64,000 bases of DNA from Curtobacterium sp. MCBD17_032 (GTDB lineage: Bacteria > Actinomycetota > Actinomycetes > Actinomycetales > Microbacteriaceae). Location: positions 186,001 to 250,000 of the forward strand of contig NZ_QKTO01000003.1 of the NCBI RefSeq assembly GCF_003234855.1. Direction: 5' to 3'. The notes below the pieces were generated by a model. That model saw only the letters and a program-made list of their open reading frames with translations, had not been told where the DNA came from and made no database searches. Below are positions 26,325-34,652 of this stretch, piece after piece; positions within the stretch are counted from its first letter, which is position 1; each line of letters begins with the position of its first letter. A program made the translations under genes and the position numbers.

Positions 26325-27278
26325 TCAGTCGGCGACCGGGTAGTCGCAGTAGGCGAACCACGACGAGTCCGGCGCCCACGGCGGGACGTTGACCGTCCCC
26401 TGGCCGCCGTCGAGTGCCACGAGCGTCTCCGGCAGGACCGCGATGCGTGCCCCGGAGGCCAGGACCCCGGGCAGCAGCCGGAGTTCCACGCGGTGGTCGG
26501 CCGGGTGTCCCTGCACGCCCGGCTCGTACGACAGGTACAGCAGGTGCGCGCCGTCCGGGGAGACGTGCGGGAACCAGTTCACCCGCTCGTCGCCGGTGAT
26601 CGGCACGGGATCGGTCGCTCCGGCTCCGTCCGGTCGGGTCCGCAGCGCCGCGAGCTGTGCGGTGCCGGGTGTGAACCGCTCGGTGTTGAACAGGAGCGTC
26701 CGACCGTCCGGCGTCCAGGCACAGCCGTCGTCGGGGTGCTCGTCACGGGTCACGAAGGTGGTCGCACCGGTGACCGGGTCGACGAGTGCGACGTCCGTCG
26801 TCCACACGCCGTCCTCGGTCCGTTCGCCCACGATCGCGGCGAGGGCGGAACCGTCGGGAGCGATGCCGTGCAGGTAGTACTTCCGCACCACGGGCAGGGC
26901 CGCGGCCGTGTCGGTGATCCGGGTACCGGGACCGCCCGCCGGCAGCGGCACGCGGTACAGCTCACCGTCGCGGGCGCTCACCACGACCGAATCCCCCGAC
27001 GGATCGAGCACGTGGTCGTTGTTGATCTCCGGCACACCGTCCATCGGCACCGGCACGAGTGCGGTCTCGTCGAGCACCGTCCCGGGCGGCGGCACCGGGA
27101 GGAGCCACAGGTCGCCGTCGCCGTTCAGCACGAGGGTGTCCGCGTCGAGGACGTTCGGCGCCTCGACGAGTACGGAGCGGGACTCGAAGACGAGGCGGGT
27201 GTTCCGTCCCGCGACGTCGTACACATGCACGCGGCTGGTCTGTCCGGGCAGCAGCTGCCGCCCCCGGGTCTCCGTCAT
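26325..27278 (-). CDS. TolB-like beta-propeller protein
   Basis: A 317-residue protein without a signal peptide. Repeating WD40/TolB-type blades end in the pattern PDGxxLLF or PDGxxLLYLS: WTPDGRTLLFNTE, VSPDGAHLLYLSYE and WAPDSSWFAY. Such cytosolic propellers often accompany sugar and oligouronide uptake operons (oligogalacturonide lyase-like or TolB-like), but no catalytic residues can be assigned here. ATG 27278 with AGGATGG upstream. It lies downstream of the sugar permease beyond a hairpin, so it is probably the attenuated last gene of the operon. Confidence 0.72.
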   Translation of the reverse strand: MTETRGRQLLPGQTSRVHVYDVAGRNTRLVFESRSVLVEAPNVLDADTLVLNGDGDLWLLPVPPPGTVLDETALVPVPMDGVPEINNDHVLDPSGDSVVVSARDGELYRVPLPAGGPGTRITDTAAALPVVRKYYLHGIAPDGSALAAIVGERTEDGVWTTDVALVDPVTGATTFVTRDEHPDDGCAWTPDGRTLLFNTERFTPGTAQLAALRTRPDGAGATDPVPITGDERVNWFPHVSPDGAHLLYLSYEPGVQGHPADHRVELRLLPGVLASGARIAVLPETLVALDGGQGTVNVPPWAPDSSWFAYCDYPVAD

Positions 27279-27310
27279 GCGTCCATCCTGTCGTCTCGTC
27301 GGGCAACACG

Positions 27311-27355
27311 GACGGGAGGTGCGGTGCGGGTCCGACCCGCACAGCACCTCCCGTC
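27311..27355 (-). terminator. Hairpin between sugar permease and TolB-like gene
   Basis: GACGGGAGGTGC pairs with GCACCTCCCGTC and an inner GTGCGGGTC/GACCCGCAC stem extends it. It may terminate or attenuate the sugar operon. Confidence 0.65.
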
Positions 27356-27369
27356 AAGGGGGGTCGCGG

Positions 27370-28209
27370 CTACTTCACCGCGCCGGCCGTCAGGCCGGCG
27401 ACGAACTGGCGCTGGACCACGAGGAACGCGATCACGACCGGGATCGACACGACGAGCGAGGCCGCCATGATCTGGTTCCAGTACACGTTCGTCTGCGTCG
27501 AGTACTGCTGCAGACCGACCGCGAGCGTCGACCCGAGGCCGTTCGTCATGACCGAGGCGAAGAGGACCTCGCCCCACGCGGTCATGAACGAGTAGATGCC
27601 GACCGCGACGAGACCCGGACGCGCCGACGGCAGGATGATCCGGAACAGGGCGCCCATCGGCCCCGACCCGTCGACCATCGCGGCCTCGTCGAGCTCACGC
27701 GGGATCGTCTCGAAGTAGCCCGCGAGCATCCAGATCGAGAACGGGAGCGTGAACGTCAGGTACGTGATGATGAGCCCGAGCCAGCTGCCCACGAGCTGGA
27801 TGCCGAGCGAGTTGCCGAGGTTCGTGAAGATGAGGAACAGCGGCAGCAGGAACAGCACGCCGGGGAACATCTGGGTCGAGAGCACCGTGGTGGTGAAGGC
27901 GCTCTTGCCCCGGAAGTTCCACCGCGAGACCGCGTAGGCGGCGAACGTCGCGATGATCAGCGAGAACACCGTCGCGATCGTGCAGACGACGAGCGAGTTG
28001 ACGAAGTACCGACCGAGCGGCACCGTCGACCACATGTCGATGAACGGCTGGATGGTGATGTTCGACGGGATCCACGTGAAGTCGTCCTGCACGTCGCCGA
28101 GCGGCTTCATCGCCGTGGTGATCATCACGTAGAGCGGCACGACCGTGAAGACGGTGAGCAGCACGAGGACGACGATCTTGAAGGACTTGGCGCCCACTGT
28201 TTCACGCAC
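27370..28209 (-). CDS. Sugar ABC transporter permease (MalG-like)
   Basis: A 279-residue permease with six helices and a C-terminal EAA loop, DEAAMVDGSGPMGALFRIILP (EAA at about 188), which docks to the ATPase. FTTTVLSTQMFPGVLFLLPL precedes it. It is the second of two CUT1-type permeases. The GTG start overlaps the first permease by eight bases. No ATPase gene lies in the operon, so a shared MsmK/UgpC-type ATPase encoded elsewhere is expected (inference). Confidence 0.93.
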   Translation of the reverse strand: MRETVGAKSFKIVVLVLLTVFTVVPLYVMITTAMKPLGDVQDDFTWIPSNITIQPFIDMWSTVPLGRYFVNSLVVCTIATVFSLIIATFAAYAVSRWNFRGKSAFTTTVLSTQMFPGVLFLLPLFLIFTNLGNSLGIQLVGSWLGLIITYLTFTLPFSIWMLAGYFETIPRELDEAAMVDGSGPMGALFRIILPSARPGLVAVGIYSFMTAWGEVLFASVMTNGLGSTLAVGLQQYSTQTNVYWNQIMAASLVVSIPVVIAFLVVQRQFVAGLTAGAVK

Positions 28210-29197
28210 GGACGGACCTCCGGTTGGTGACGGCCAGGTAGATGCCCGTGACGACGAGCAGGAAGAGGAGGAGCAGCACGCTCATCGCGGCACCGGAGCC
28301 GAAGTTCCAGGTGATGAACGACGCGTTGTAGATGTGGAAGCTCAGCAGGTCCGCGGCCGGCGGCTGGGCGGTCGACCCGAACAGCACGAACGGCGTGTTG
28401 AAGTCGTTGAACGTCCAGAGGAACATCACGAGCACGAGCGTGACGTTGACCGGTCGGACCATCGGCAGCGTGATGGAGCGCCACTGCCGGAAGGGCTTGG
28501 CACCGTCGACCGAGGCGGCTTCGTACACGTCCGCCGGCACGGACTGGAGGCCCGCCATGAGCATGAGGAACGCGAACGGCCAGGTCTTCCAGATCGCCAC
28601 GACGACGACGGCCACGAAGGCGTTGTTGCCGATGAGCCAGAACGGTGCGCTGCTGCCGAACAGCCCCAGTTGGTCCACGAGGATGTGGTTGATGGCGCCG
28701 GAGTCACGCTGGAACATGAACTTCCACGTGATGACACCGGCGTACATCGGCAGCGCGTACGGGATGAGGAACAGCGTGCGGAAGAGCCCGCGGCCGGCGA
28801 ACGGCTTCTGCAGTGCGACCGCGGCTGCCATGCCGAACGCCCACGAGAGTCCCACGACGAGGATCGTGAACGCGCAGGTGATGAGGAACGAGTTGAGCAG
28901 CCCACGACCGATGGCCTGGTCGAAGTCCACCGCGACGGAGTAGTTCCGGAGGCCGGCGAACGGTGCGGCGCCCCAGTTCGCGATGAAGTACTTGGTGAGC
29001 TGCACGAAGCTGATCCAGATGCCGACGAGCATCGGCACGATGTGGATGAGCAGCTCGAAGAGGATCGCGGGACCGACGAGCGCGTACGGGAGCCACGTGA
29101 TGCGACGCTTCCCGCGGGGCGACGGGCCCGAGAGGGTCGGCGCCTTGGTGTGCGTCAGGTCGATGGCCTCGGAGTCTGGCAGGACCGTCGTGGACAT
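28202..29197 (-). CDS. Sugar ABC transporter permease (MalF-like)
   Basis: A 331-residue CUT1 permease. A cytosolic N terminus of about 35 residues is followed by six or seven helices and the EAA loop YEAASVDGAKPFRQWRSITLP. RTLFLIPYALPMYAGVITWK lies in the core domain. It pairs with the MalG-like subunit. It is separated from the binding-protein gene by a 92-base gap holding a hairpin, the usual way to keep binding protein in excess over permease. Confidence 0.93.
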   Translation of the reverse strand: MSTTVLPDSEAIDLTHTKAPTLSGPSPRGKRRITWLPYALVGPAILFELLIHIVPMLVGIWISFVQLTKYFIANWGAAPFAGLRNYSVAVDFDQAIGRGLLNSFLITCAFTILVVGLSWAFGMAAAVALQKPFAGRGLFRTLFLIPYALPMYAGVITWKFMFQRDSGAINHILVDQLGLFGSSAPFWLIGNNAFVAVVVVAIWKTWPFAFLMLMAGLQSVPADVYEAASVDGAKPFRQWRSITLPMVRPVNVTLVLVMFLWTFNDFNTPFVLFGSTAQPPAADLLSFHIYNASFITWNFGSGAAMSVLLLLFLLVVTGIYLAVTNRRSVRA

Positions 29198-29240
29198 GGG
29201 CAGGCCTTCCGGCTGGGTTGGAGGGTTCGAGAAGGGGGGC

Positions 29241-29283
29241 GGGAGGCCCGCACGCGACCTGTCGGACGCGTGCCGGGCCTCCC
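29241..29283 (-). terminator. Attenuating hairpin between binding-protein and permease genes
   Basis: GGGAGGCCCGCACGCG pairs with CGCGTGCCGGGCCTCCC, 16 pairs with a single bulge. Known logic of such operons: the stem stabilises the upstream mRNA end and reduces read-through. Confidence 0.65.
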
Positions 29284-29289
29284 GTCAGG

Positions 29290-30591
29290 TCAACCTGCGG
29301 CCTGGGAGACCTGGTCCTGAGCCGTCTGCAGGGCGTCCTTGATGTCCTTCTCGGACACCGTCGAACCCGTGGCGATCTTGGCGAACATCTCGTTCATCGC
29401 CTTGCCGACCGTGGACTCGAACTGGTCCTCGGCCGGGACCAGCGGGAGCGGCTTCGCCTTGTTGTTGTAGATGTCGAGGAACGTCTTCGTCTGCTCGTCC
29501 GAGACGGAGTCAGCAGCTTCGGCGAGCACCGGCAGGGCCGAGTACGGCTTGTCGAGCGTCGTCTGCGTGTCCATGCTCGTCATGTACTTGACGAACTTCA
29601 GCGCGCCGTCCTTGTTGTCGGTGTTCTTGAAGATCGACAGGTTGATGCCGGCCGGGAAGCTGGCGATGTCCTCGCCACCGGTCGGCGCCGGGAGCGGCAC
29701 GACGCCGAACTCGTCGGCCTTCATGCCGAGCGACTCGATCGTGGTGTTCGCGTTGTTCTGGTTGAGGATCATCGCGGCCTTCTTGTTCGCGAAGTCCGCG
29801 ACCGACTGGTTCGCGTTGTCGTACTGGGCGTTCGACGGGTTGGCCGCCTTGCTCTCCTGCATGAGGTCGAGGTAGCGCTTGATGCCCTCGACGTTCTCCT
29901 TCGAGGTGAAGGTCGGCTGGCCGTCCCCGTCGAACCACTCGCCGCCGTTCTGCGCCGAGTTGATGAACGCGAAGTGCGAGTTCTCCGTGTAGGAACCACC
30001 GGCGAGGCTGAAGCCGTACTTGCCGTCGGTCGTCAGCTTCTCGGCGGCCGAGACGAGGTCCTCCCAGTTGGTGGGCGGCTCGACGCCGGCGTCCGCGAGC
30101 ATCTGCTTGTTGTAGAACAGGCCGTAGGCGAGGCCGTAGAGCGGGACGCTCGTGACGGTCTGCCCGGGCGCGCCACCGGTGGAGAGCGCGACCTTGCCGA
30201 ACTTGTCGGCACCGCCGATCGCCTTCATCTCGGCGTCGCCGAACTCCTGGAAGGCGCCGGTGGCCTGGAGCGAGGTCGCCCAGGTGTTGCCGATGTTGAC
30301 GACGTCCGGGCCCTGGCCCGAGGTGACGGCGGTCTGGATCTTCGTCTGCAGGTCGTTCCACCCGATGACCTGGAGGTCGACCTTGATCCCGGTCTCGTCG
30401 GTGAACTTCTCGAGGACGGGGGTCAGCACCTCCTTGTCGTGCTCGAGGGAGGTGCCCTGGTTCGACGCCCAGTAGGTGAGCGTCTTCGAGTCGCCCGATG
30501 CGCCGGAGGACCCGGAGGAGCAGGCGGCGAGGCCCGACACGGTGAGTGCCGCGGCCGCGGTGATGGCCAGTGCGCGGATGGCAGTGCGCAT
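29290..30591 (-). CDS. Extracellular sugar-binding lipoprotein (CUT1 family)
   Basis: A 433-residue solute-binding protein. The signal peptide ends in lipobox LAAC with lipidated Cys at residue 24, followed by a Ser/Gly linker. The fold is family 1 (MalE/UgpB type): LTYWASNQGTS, TGIKVDLQVIGWNDLQTKI, GPDVVNIGNTWA and YGLAYGLFYNKQML. It delivers sugar to the two permeases downstream. The sugar cannot be told from sequence. AGAGAG lies upstream of the ATG. Confidence 0.93.
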   Translation of the reverse strand: MRTAIRALAITAAAALTVSGLAACSSGSSGASGDSKTLTYWASNQGTSLEHDKEVLTPVLEKFTDETGIKVDLQVIGWNDLQTKIQTAVTSGQGPDVVNIGNTWATSLQATGAFQEFGDAEMKAIGGADKFGKVALSTGGAPGQTVTSVPLYGLAYGLFYNKQMLADAGVEPPTNWEDLVSAAEKLTTDGKYGFSLAGGSYTENSHFAFINSAQNGGEWFDGDGQPTFTSKENVEGIKRYLDLMQESKAANPSNAQYDNANQSVADFANKKAAMILNQNNANTTIESLGMKADEFGVVPLPAPTGGEDIASFPAGINLSIFKNTDNKDGALKFVKYMTSMDTQTTLDKPYSALPVLAEAADSVSDEQTKTFLDIYNNKAKPLPLVPAEDQFESTVGKAMNEMFAKIATGSTVSEKDIKDALQTAQDQVSQAAG

Positions 30592-30677
30592 GACTCTCTA
30601 CTTTCTCGTCGTTGAGATGGTGCAGGAGGGTGGTGCTGGATCGTGCTGGGTGCTGCTGTGGAGGTCGGGCAGGCTGG

Positions 30678-31787
30678 TCAGACCAGGGTCTGCTCCGCGG
30701 GGTCCCAACCCTCGGGGAGGGTCGGGGAGGGCTCGACGGTGCTCTCGACGAGCACGGTCTCACCACGTTCGGCGGCCTCGGCGATGGAGACCATCACGTC
30801 GAGGACGTGGAAGGCGAGGGCGCCGGGGACCCGGTTCCCCTCGCCGGCACGGAGGGAGCGGGCCAGGTCGACCACGCCCGTCCCCCGCGAGTAGGTGGAC
30901 CCGACGGCCGGGATCGTCTCGGGTTCCTCGGCGCCGAGCGCGTACAGCTCGGTGTCGCCGTCGAACTCGTTCGGGTCCGGGAACACGACCGTGCCGGTCT
31001 CCCCCGCGATCTCGACGAAGCCGGTGCGACCGCGGTCGGACTCGAACGAGAACACGCTCTGTGCGCTGCCGCCGTTCTCGAACTGGATCAGTGCCGAGTG
31101 GTTCGTCGGGACGTCGACCGGGAACTCGGTGCCGGCCTTCGGGCCCGAGCCGATCGTGCGGGTGGCGCGGGACTTCGACGCGGTCGCGGTGACCTTCGCG
31201 ACGGGTCCGAACGCCTGCACGAGGGTCGTGATGTAGTACGGGCCGATGTCGAACAGCGGGCCGGCACCGTAAGCGAAGAGGAACTCGGGGCTCGGGTGCC
31301 AGGACTCCGGGCCGGGGCTCTGGAAGAGCGTCAGCCCGTTCAGCGGCGTGCCGATGCGGCCGTCGCGGATCGTCCGGAGTGCGGTCTGGAGGCCCGCCCC
31401 CAGGAACGTGTCCGGTGCGACCGACACGGTGCGGGCGGCCGCGACCGCGGCGTCGCGCAGCTCCGCCGCGCTCTGCCGGTCGAGCGCGTAGGGCTTCTCG
31501 CCCCAGACGTGCTTGCCGGCGCGGAGGGCCTGCAGCGCGACCTCGACGTGCGCGGCCGGGATCGTGAGGTTCACGACGATCTCGATGTCGTCGATCGCCA
31601 GGAGCTCCTCGACCGTGCCGGAACCCGCGACGCCCCACTTCTCGGCCTGGGCCGCTGCCCGGGGCAGGTCGATGTCGGCGATGAACAGCACCTCGACGTC
31701 GGGGAAGACGGTGAGGTTCGACAGGTACTGGTCGGAGATGACCCCGGCACCGATGACCCCGACGCCGACGCGCCCCCCGGCGCTCAT
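30678..31787 (-). CDS. Gfo/Idh/MocA-family oxidoreductase
   Basis: A 369-residue protein. The N-terminal Rossmann fold starts GVGVIGAGVISDQYLSNL and contains the family motif GKHVWGEKPYALD (EKP, catalytic-region lysine at about 98). The C-terminal alpha/beta domain has FDIGPYYITTLVQAFGPV. It is an NAD(P)-dependent sugar or inositol dehydrogenase. The ATG overlaps the stop of the TIM-barrel gene by four bases. With that epimerase it probably converts the imported sugar in the cytoplasm. Confidence 0.92.
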   Translation of the reverse strand: MSAGGRVGVGVIGAGVISDQYLSNLTVFPDVEVLFIADIDLPRAAAQAEKWGVAGSGTVEELLAIDDIEIVVNLTIPAAHVEVALQALRAGKHVWGEKPYALDRQSAAELRDAAVAAARTVSVAPDTFLGAGLQTALRTIRDGRIGTPLNGLTLFQSPGPESWHPSPEFLFAYGAGPLFDIGPYYITTLVQAFGPVAKVTATASKSRATRTIGSGPKAGTEFPVDVPTNHSALIQFENGGSAQSVFSFESDRGRTGFVEIAGETGTVVFPDPNEFDGDTELYALGAEEPETIPAVGSTYSRGTGVVDLARSLRAGEGNRVPGALAFHVLDVMVSIAEAAERGETVLVESTVEPSPTLPEGWDPAEQTLV

Positions 31788-32530
31788 GCGTGCGCTCCCG
31801 CGAGGAAGGCGTACGAGTCGCGGACGGCCTGGACGACGTCGCCGTCGTGGTCGTCGAGCTCGATGACCTGCTGGGCCTGGGGCGCGGCAGCGACGATGTC
31901 CCGGACCGGCATGATGCCGTTGCCGACGGCGACCTGCTGCTTGTCGTCGTGCGATCCGTCGCCGTCCTTGACGTGCAGGAAGCGGACCTGGTCGCCGAGG
32001 CGGCCGAGCACGGCCACCGGGTCGTCTCCGCCGACCTTGGCCCAGTAGGTGTCGAGCTCGAGCACGACGTCGTCGGCGAGTGCCCCGGCGAAGACCTCGA
32101 AGGCGCTCGTGCCGTCGATGCGGTTCGAGAACTCGAAGGCGTGGTTGTGGTACCCGAGCACGAGGCCGCGGTCGGCGGCGCGCGGGACCAGCGCGTTGAA
32201 CTGACGGGCGATGGCCTCGACGTCCTCGCGGGTGGTCCACCGGGCCTCGTCGACGTGCGGGTCGATGAGCGTGCCGAGGCCGACCGTGACGCTCGCGGCG
32301 AGGATGCGCTCGAGGTCCTCCTCGCCGGCGTCGAGGAGACGTGCGTGCCCGCTCGGCGCGACCAGTCCGGCCTGCTGCAGCGCGGCCGCGTACTCGTCGG
32401 CACGGTCGACGAAGCCGAAGAGTTCGACGTTCGTGAAACCGATGTCGGCGATCGTCGCCAGGGTTCCGGGGAGGTCCGCCGACAGCGCGTCACGCACTGT
32501 GTACAGCTGGACCGAGAGCGGTTGGGTCAC
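31784..32530 (-). CDS. Sugar phosphate isomerase/epimerase (xylose isomerase-like TIM barrel)
   Basis: A 248-residue AP endonuclease 2-type TIM barrel: LSVQLYTVRDALSADLPGTL, GFTNVELFGF, GYHNHAFEF with metal-binding His, VVLELDTYWAKVGG and RFLHVKDGD. This is the IolE/IolI/YcjR-like set. The metal ligands (E, D, H) are retained. It is the first gene of the sugar operon, with TGAGGAG upstream of the GTG start, and is divergent from the ROK gene. Confidence 0.9.
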   Translation of the reverse strand: MTQPLSVQLYTVRDALSADLPGTLATIADIGFTNVELFGFVDRADEYAAALQQAGLVAPSGHARLLDAGEEDLERILAASVTVGLGTLIDPHVDEARWTTREDVEAIARQFNALVPRAADRGLVLGYHNHAFEFSNRIDGTSAFEVFAGALADDVVLELDTYWAKVGGDDPVAVLGRLGDQVRFLHVKDGDGSHDDKQQVAVGNGIMPVRDIVAAAPQAQQVIELDDHDGDVVQAVRDSYAFLAGAHA

Positions 32531-32575
32531 CGTGTGTTCTCCTCATCGAGACGTGGTCGTCACTGACCGATCGTC

Positions 32576-32604
32576 ACACTATGGGTGCTTTTGTCGGCGG
32601 TCAA
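32576..32604 (-). promoter_or_regulatory. Promoter of the sugar operon
   Basis: -35 TTGACC (32604-32599), 17-base spacer, -10 TAGTGT (32581-32576). It is the best sigma-70-like promoter in the window. Confidence 0.75.
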
Positions 32605-32612
32605 GCAGAAGT

Positions 32613-32626
32613 TCGAACGAGTTCGA
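32613..32626. promoter_or_regulatory. Candidate ROK operator
   Basis: TCGAAC-GA-GTTCGA is a perfect 6+2+6 palindrome. It lies nine bases upstream of the sugar-operon -35 and just before the ROK promoter, so one site could serve both directions. Confidence 0.5.
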
Positions 32627-32671
32627 CGACCTTCGTTGCGTGGCTCGGAAGATGTGTGGTTCACTCCGACC

Positions 32672-33883
32672 ATGGTCGACATGACTCGGACGGCAACGTC
32701 GCCGCCGGTCGGGACGAGTGAGCTCTTCCAGATCCTGCGTGACGGTGTGCCGCGGACCCGTGGCGAGCTCGCCGCCCTGACGGGCATGGCCCGCTCGACC
32801 ATCGGCGTGCGCCTCGACGCCCTCGTCGACGTCGGACTCGTCGGCGCCGTCGACACCGCCGCGTCCACCGGTGGACGTCCGCCCGCGCAGATCGCCCTCC
32901 GTCCCGCGGCGCGCCTCGTGGTCGCCGCCGACCTCGGCGCCTCGCACGGCCGCGTCGCGGTGACCGACCTCGTCGGCACCCCGCTCGCGACGCGCGACGC
33001 CAGCATCGACATCGCGGCAGGCCCCGTCCCGACGCTCGAGTGGTTGACCGGCGTCGTCGACGAACTCCTCGACTCGGTCGGCCGAGGCCGCGACGACGTC
33101 ATCGCGATCGGCATCGGTCTGCCCGGACCCGTCGAGTTCTCCACCGGCCGTCCCGCGAACCCGCCGATCATGCCCGGGTGGGACGGCTTCGACGTGCCCG
33201 GGTGGCTCCGGCAGCACGTCCGCGCACACGTGCTCGTCGACAACGACGTCAACATCGCGGCCCTCGGCGAGCGGGCACACGGCTGGCCCGACCTCGACCA
33301 CCTGCTCTTCGTGAAGGTCGCCACCGGCATCGGCTCGGGCATCGTGTCCGAAGGGCGCCTGCAGCGCGGCGCACAGGGCACCGCCGGCGACATCGGGCAC
33401 GTCCGGGTGTCCCGCGCCGGAGACGTGCCGTGCCACTGCGGCAACACCGGGTGCCTCGAGGCCGTCGCCTCCGGCCCGGCGATCGCCCGAGCACTCCGGG
33501 CCAAGGGACACGACGTGCACACCAGCGCCGACGTCATCGACCTGGTGGGCCGCGGGGACATCGACGCGATCGGCGCCGTACGACAAGCCGGCCGTGACAT
33601 CGGTGAGGTGCTCGCCACCTGCGTCTCGCTCATGAACCCGTCGGTCATCGCGCTCGGCGGCTCGATCACCCGGGCCGGGGAGCACCTGCTCGCCGGCGTC
33701 CGGGAGGTCGTCTACTCCCGGTCCATGCCACTCGCGACCGAACACCTCGTCATCGCGCAGTCCCGAGCCGGGTCGATCGCCGCACTGCAGGGCGCGGCCG
33801 CCCTGGCGATCGCCTACGCCCTCTCCCCCGCAGGTGTGGACGAACTGGTCACCCTGGCCGAGGGCCGGCAGCTCGTCTCCTGA
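32672..33883 (+). CDS. ROK-family transcriptional regulator
   Basis: A 403-residue protein. The N-terminal winged helix (about 15-65) has TRGELAALTGMARSTIGVRL. The ROK domain has an ATP-loop-like AADLGASHGRVAVTDL, GIGLPGPVE, DNDVNIAALGE, GIGSGIVSEGRLQRGAQGTA and the zinc motif CHCGNTGCLE. The helix-turn-helix marks it as a repressor rather than a kinase. It is divergent from the sugar operon, which it probably controls. The ATG at 32672 lies six bases after TTCACT with TTGCGT 18 bases before that. Confidence 0.92.
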   Translation: MVDMTRTATSPPVGTSELFQILRDGVPRTRGELAALTGMARSTIGVRLDALVDVGLVGAVDTAASTGGRPPAQIALRPAARLVVAADLGASHGRVAVTDLVGTPLATRDASIDIAAGPVPTLEWLTGVVDELLDSVGRGRDDVIAIGIGLPGPVEFSTGRPANPPIMPGWDGFDVPGWLRQHVRAHVLVDNDVNIAALGERAHGWPDLDHLLFVKVATGIGSGIVSEGRLQRGAQGTAGDIGHVRVSRAGDVPCHCGNTGCLEAVASGPAIARALRAKGHDVHTSADVIDLVGRGDIDAIGAVRQAGRDIGEVLATCVSLMNPSVIALGGSITRAGEHLLAGVREVVYSRSMPLATEHLVIAQSRAGSIAALQGAAALAIAYALSPAGVDELVTLAEGRQLVS

Positions 33884-33947
33884 CCGTCCGCCTCCGACGG
33901 CCCCGGAACCGCCGCGCGCCGGTTTCGCCGGTGCCGGTGGTCGGGTG

Positions 33948-33953
33948 GACAAT
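33948..33953 (+). promoter_or_regulatory. Possible leaderless -10 (YqaJ-like gene)
   Basis: GACAAT, six bases (CGTCGG), then GTG 33960. The first base departs from TANNNT. Confidence 0.4.
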
Positions 33954-33959
33954 CGTCGG

Positions 33960-34652
33960 GTGACGATCGTGCAGCCCACCCTCTGGGGCGACCTGGATGA
34001 CGGGTGGGAGGCCCAGCCCGGCTCCGGCACGTCGCCAGCGGCTCCGACACGGTCGGACCGCAACGCCTTCACCTCCCTGCGCGGGCACACCGAGCGCATC
34101 GTCGCGCACTCCTCGGACCGCGTCGCCTGGCTCCGCGCGCGGGCGATGGGCATCACCGCGACCGACGTCGCCCGGCTCGCCTCCCTCCGCGCCGTCGATG
34201 CCGTCGTCGCGGACAAGCGCTACGGCTCGCGGTTCGCGGGCAACGTCTACACCGAGCACGGCAAGGAGCGGGAGCCGGTCATCGCCTCCTGGGTCGCCGC
34301 CACGCACGGGATCCTGCCGTCGGCCCACCTCTTCCACGCAGCCACGAACCGGGCGCACCTCGCGACACCGGACGGTGTCGGCCAGGACCGCGACGGCCGG
34401 CTCCTCCTCGCCGAGATCAAGACGACCTCGTCCGGGTGGAAGCGCGTCCCGCGGCACTACATGCGGCAGATCTGGTGGCAGCAGTACGTCCTCGGGGCGG
34501 ACCGCACCCTGTTCGTCTGGGAGCAACACGACGACTTCGTGCCGGTCGCCGACGAGCCGGAGTGCCGCTGGATCGACCGTGACGACGACGCCATCCGCGG
34601 CCTCATCGCGCTCGCCGACCTCGTGCTCGACCGGCTGCGGGAGACCCGCTGA
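33960..34652 (+). CDS. YqaJ-like recombinase/exonuclease domain protein
   Basis: A 230-residue protein with the viral recombinase YqaJ nuclease layout: GITATDVARLAS near residue 62, YTEHGKEREPVIASW (first acidic site), LATPDGV and LLLAEIKTTSSGW (the D...ExK catalytic core), then YMRQIWWQQYVLGADRT (conserved Gln-Tyr motif). Members are 5'-3' exonucleases of phage recombination. No RecT or other phage gene is nearby, so this is a chromosomal orphan. Its 3' end overlaps the convergent Pr6Pr gene by 50 bases. Confidence 0.85.
   Translation: MTIVQPTLWGDLDDGWEAQPGSGTSPAAPTRSDRNAFTSLRGHTERIVAHSSDRVAWLRARAMGITATDVARLASLRAVDAVVADKRYGSRFAGNVYTEHGKEREPVIASWVAATHGILPSAHLFHAATNRAHLATPDGVGQDRDGRLLLAEIKTTSSGWKRVPRHYMRQIWWQQYVLGADRTLFVWEQHDDFVPVADEPECRWIDRDDDAIRGLIALADLVLDRLRETR

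Noticed and set aside
33960-34652. Prophage remnant around the YqaJ-like gene
   Set aside because: No integrase, RecT, capsid or terminase genes and no attachment repeats flank it; neighbours are core genes.
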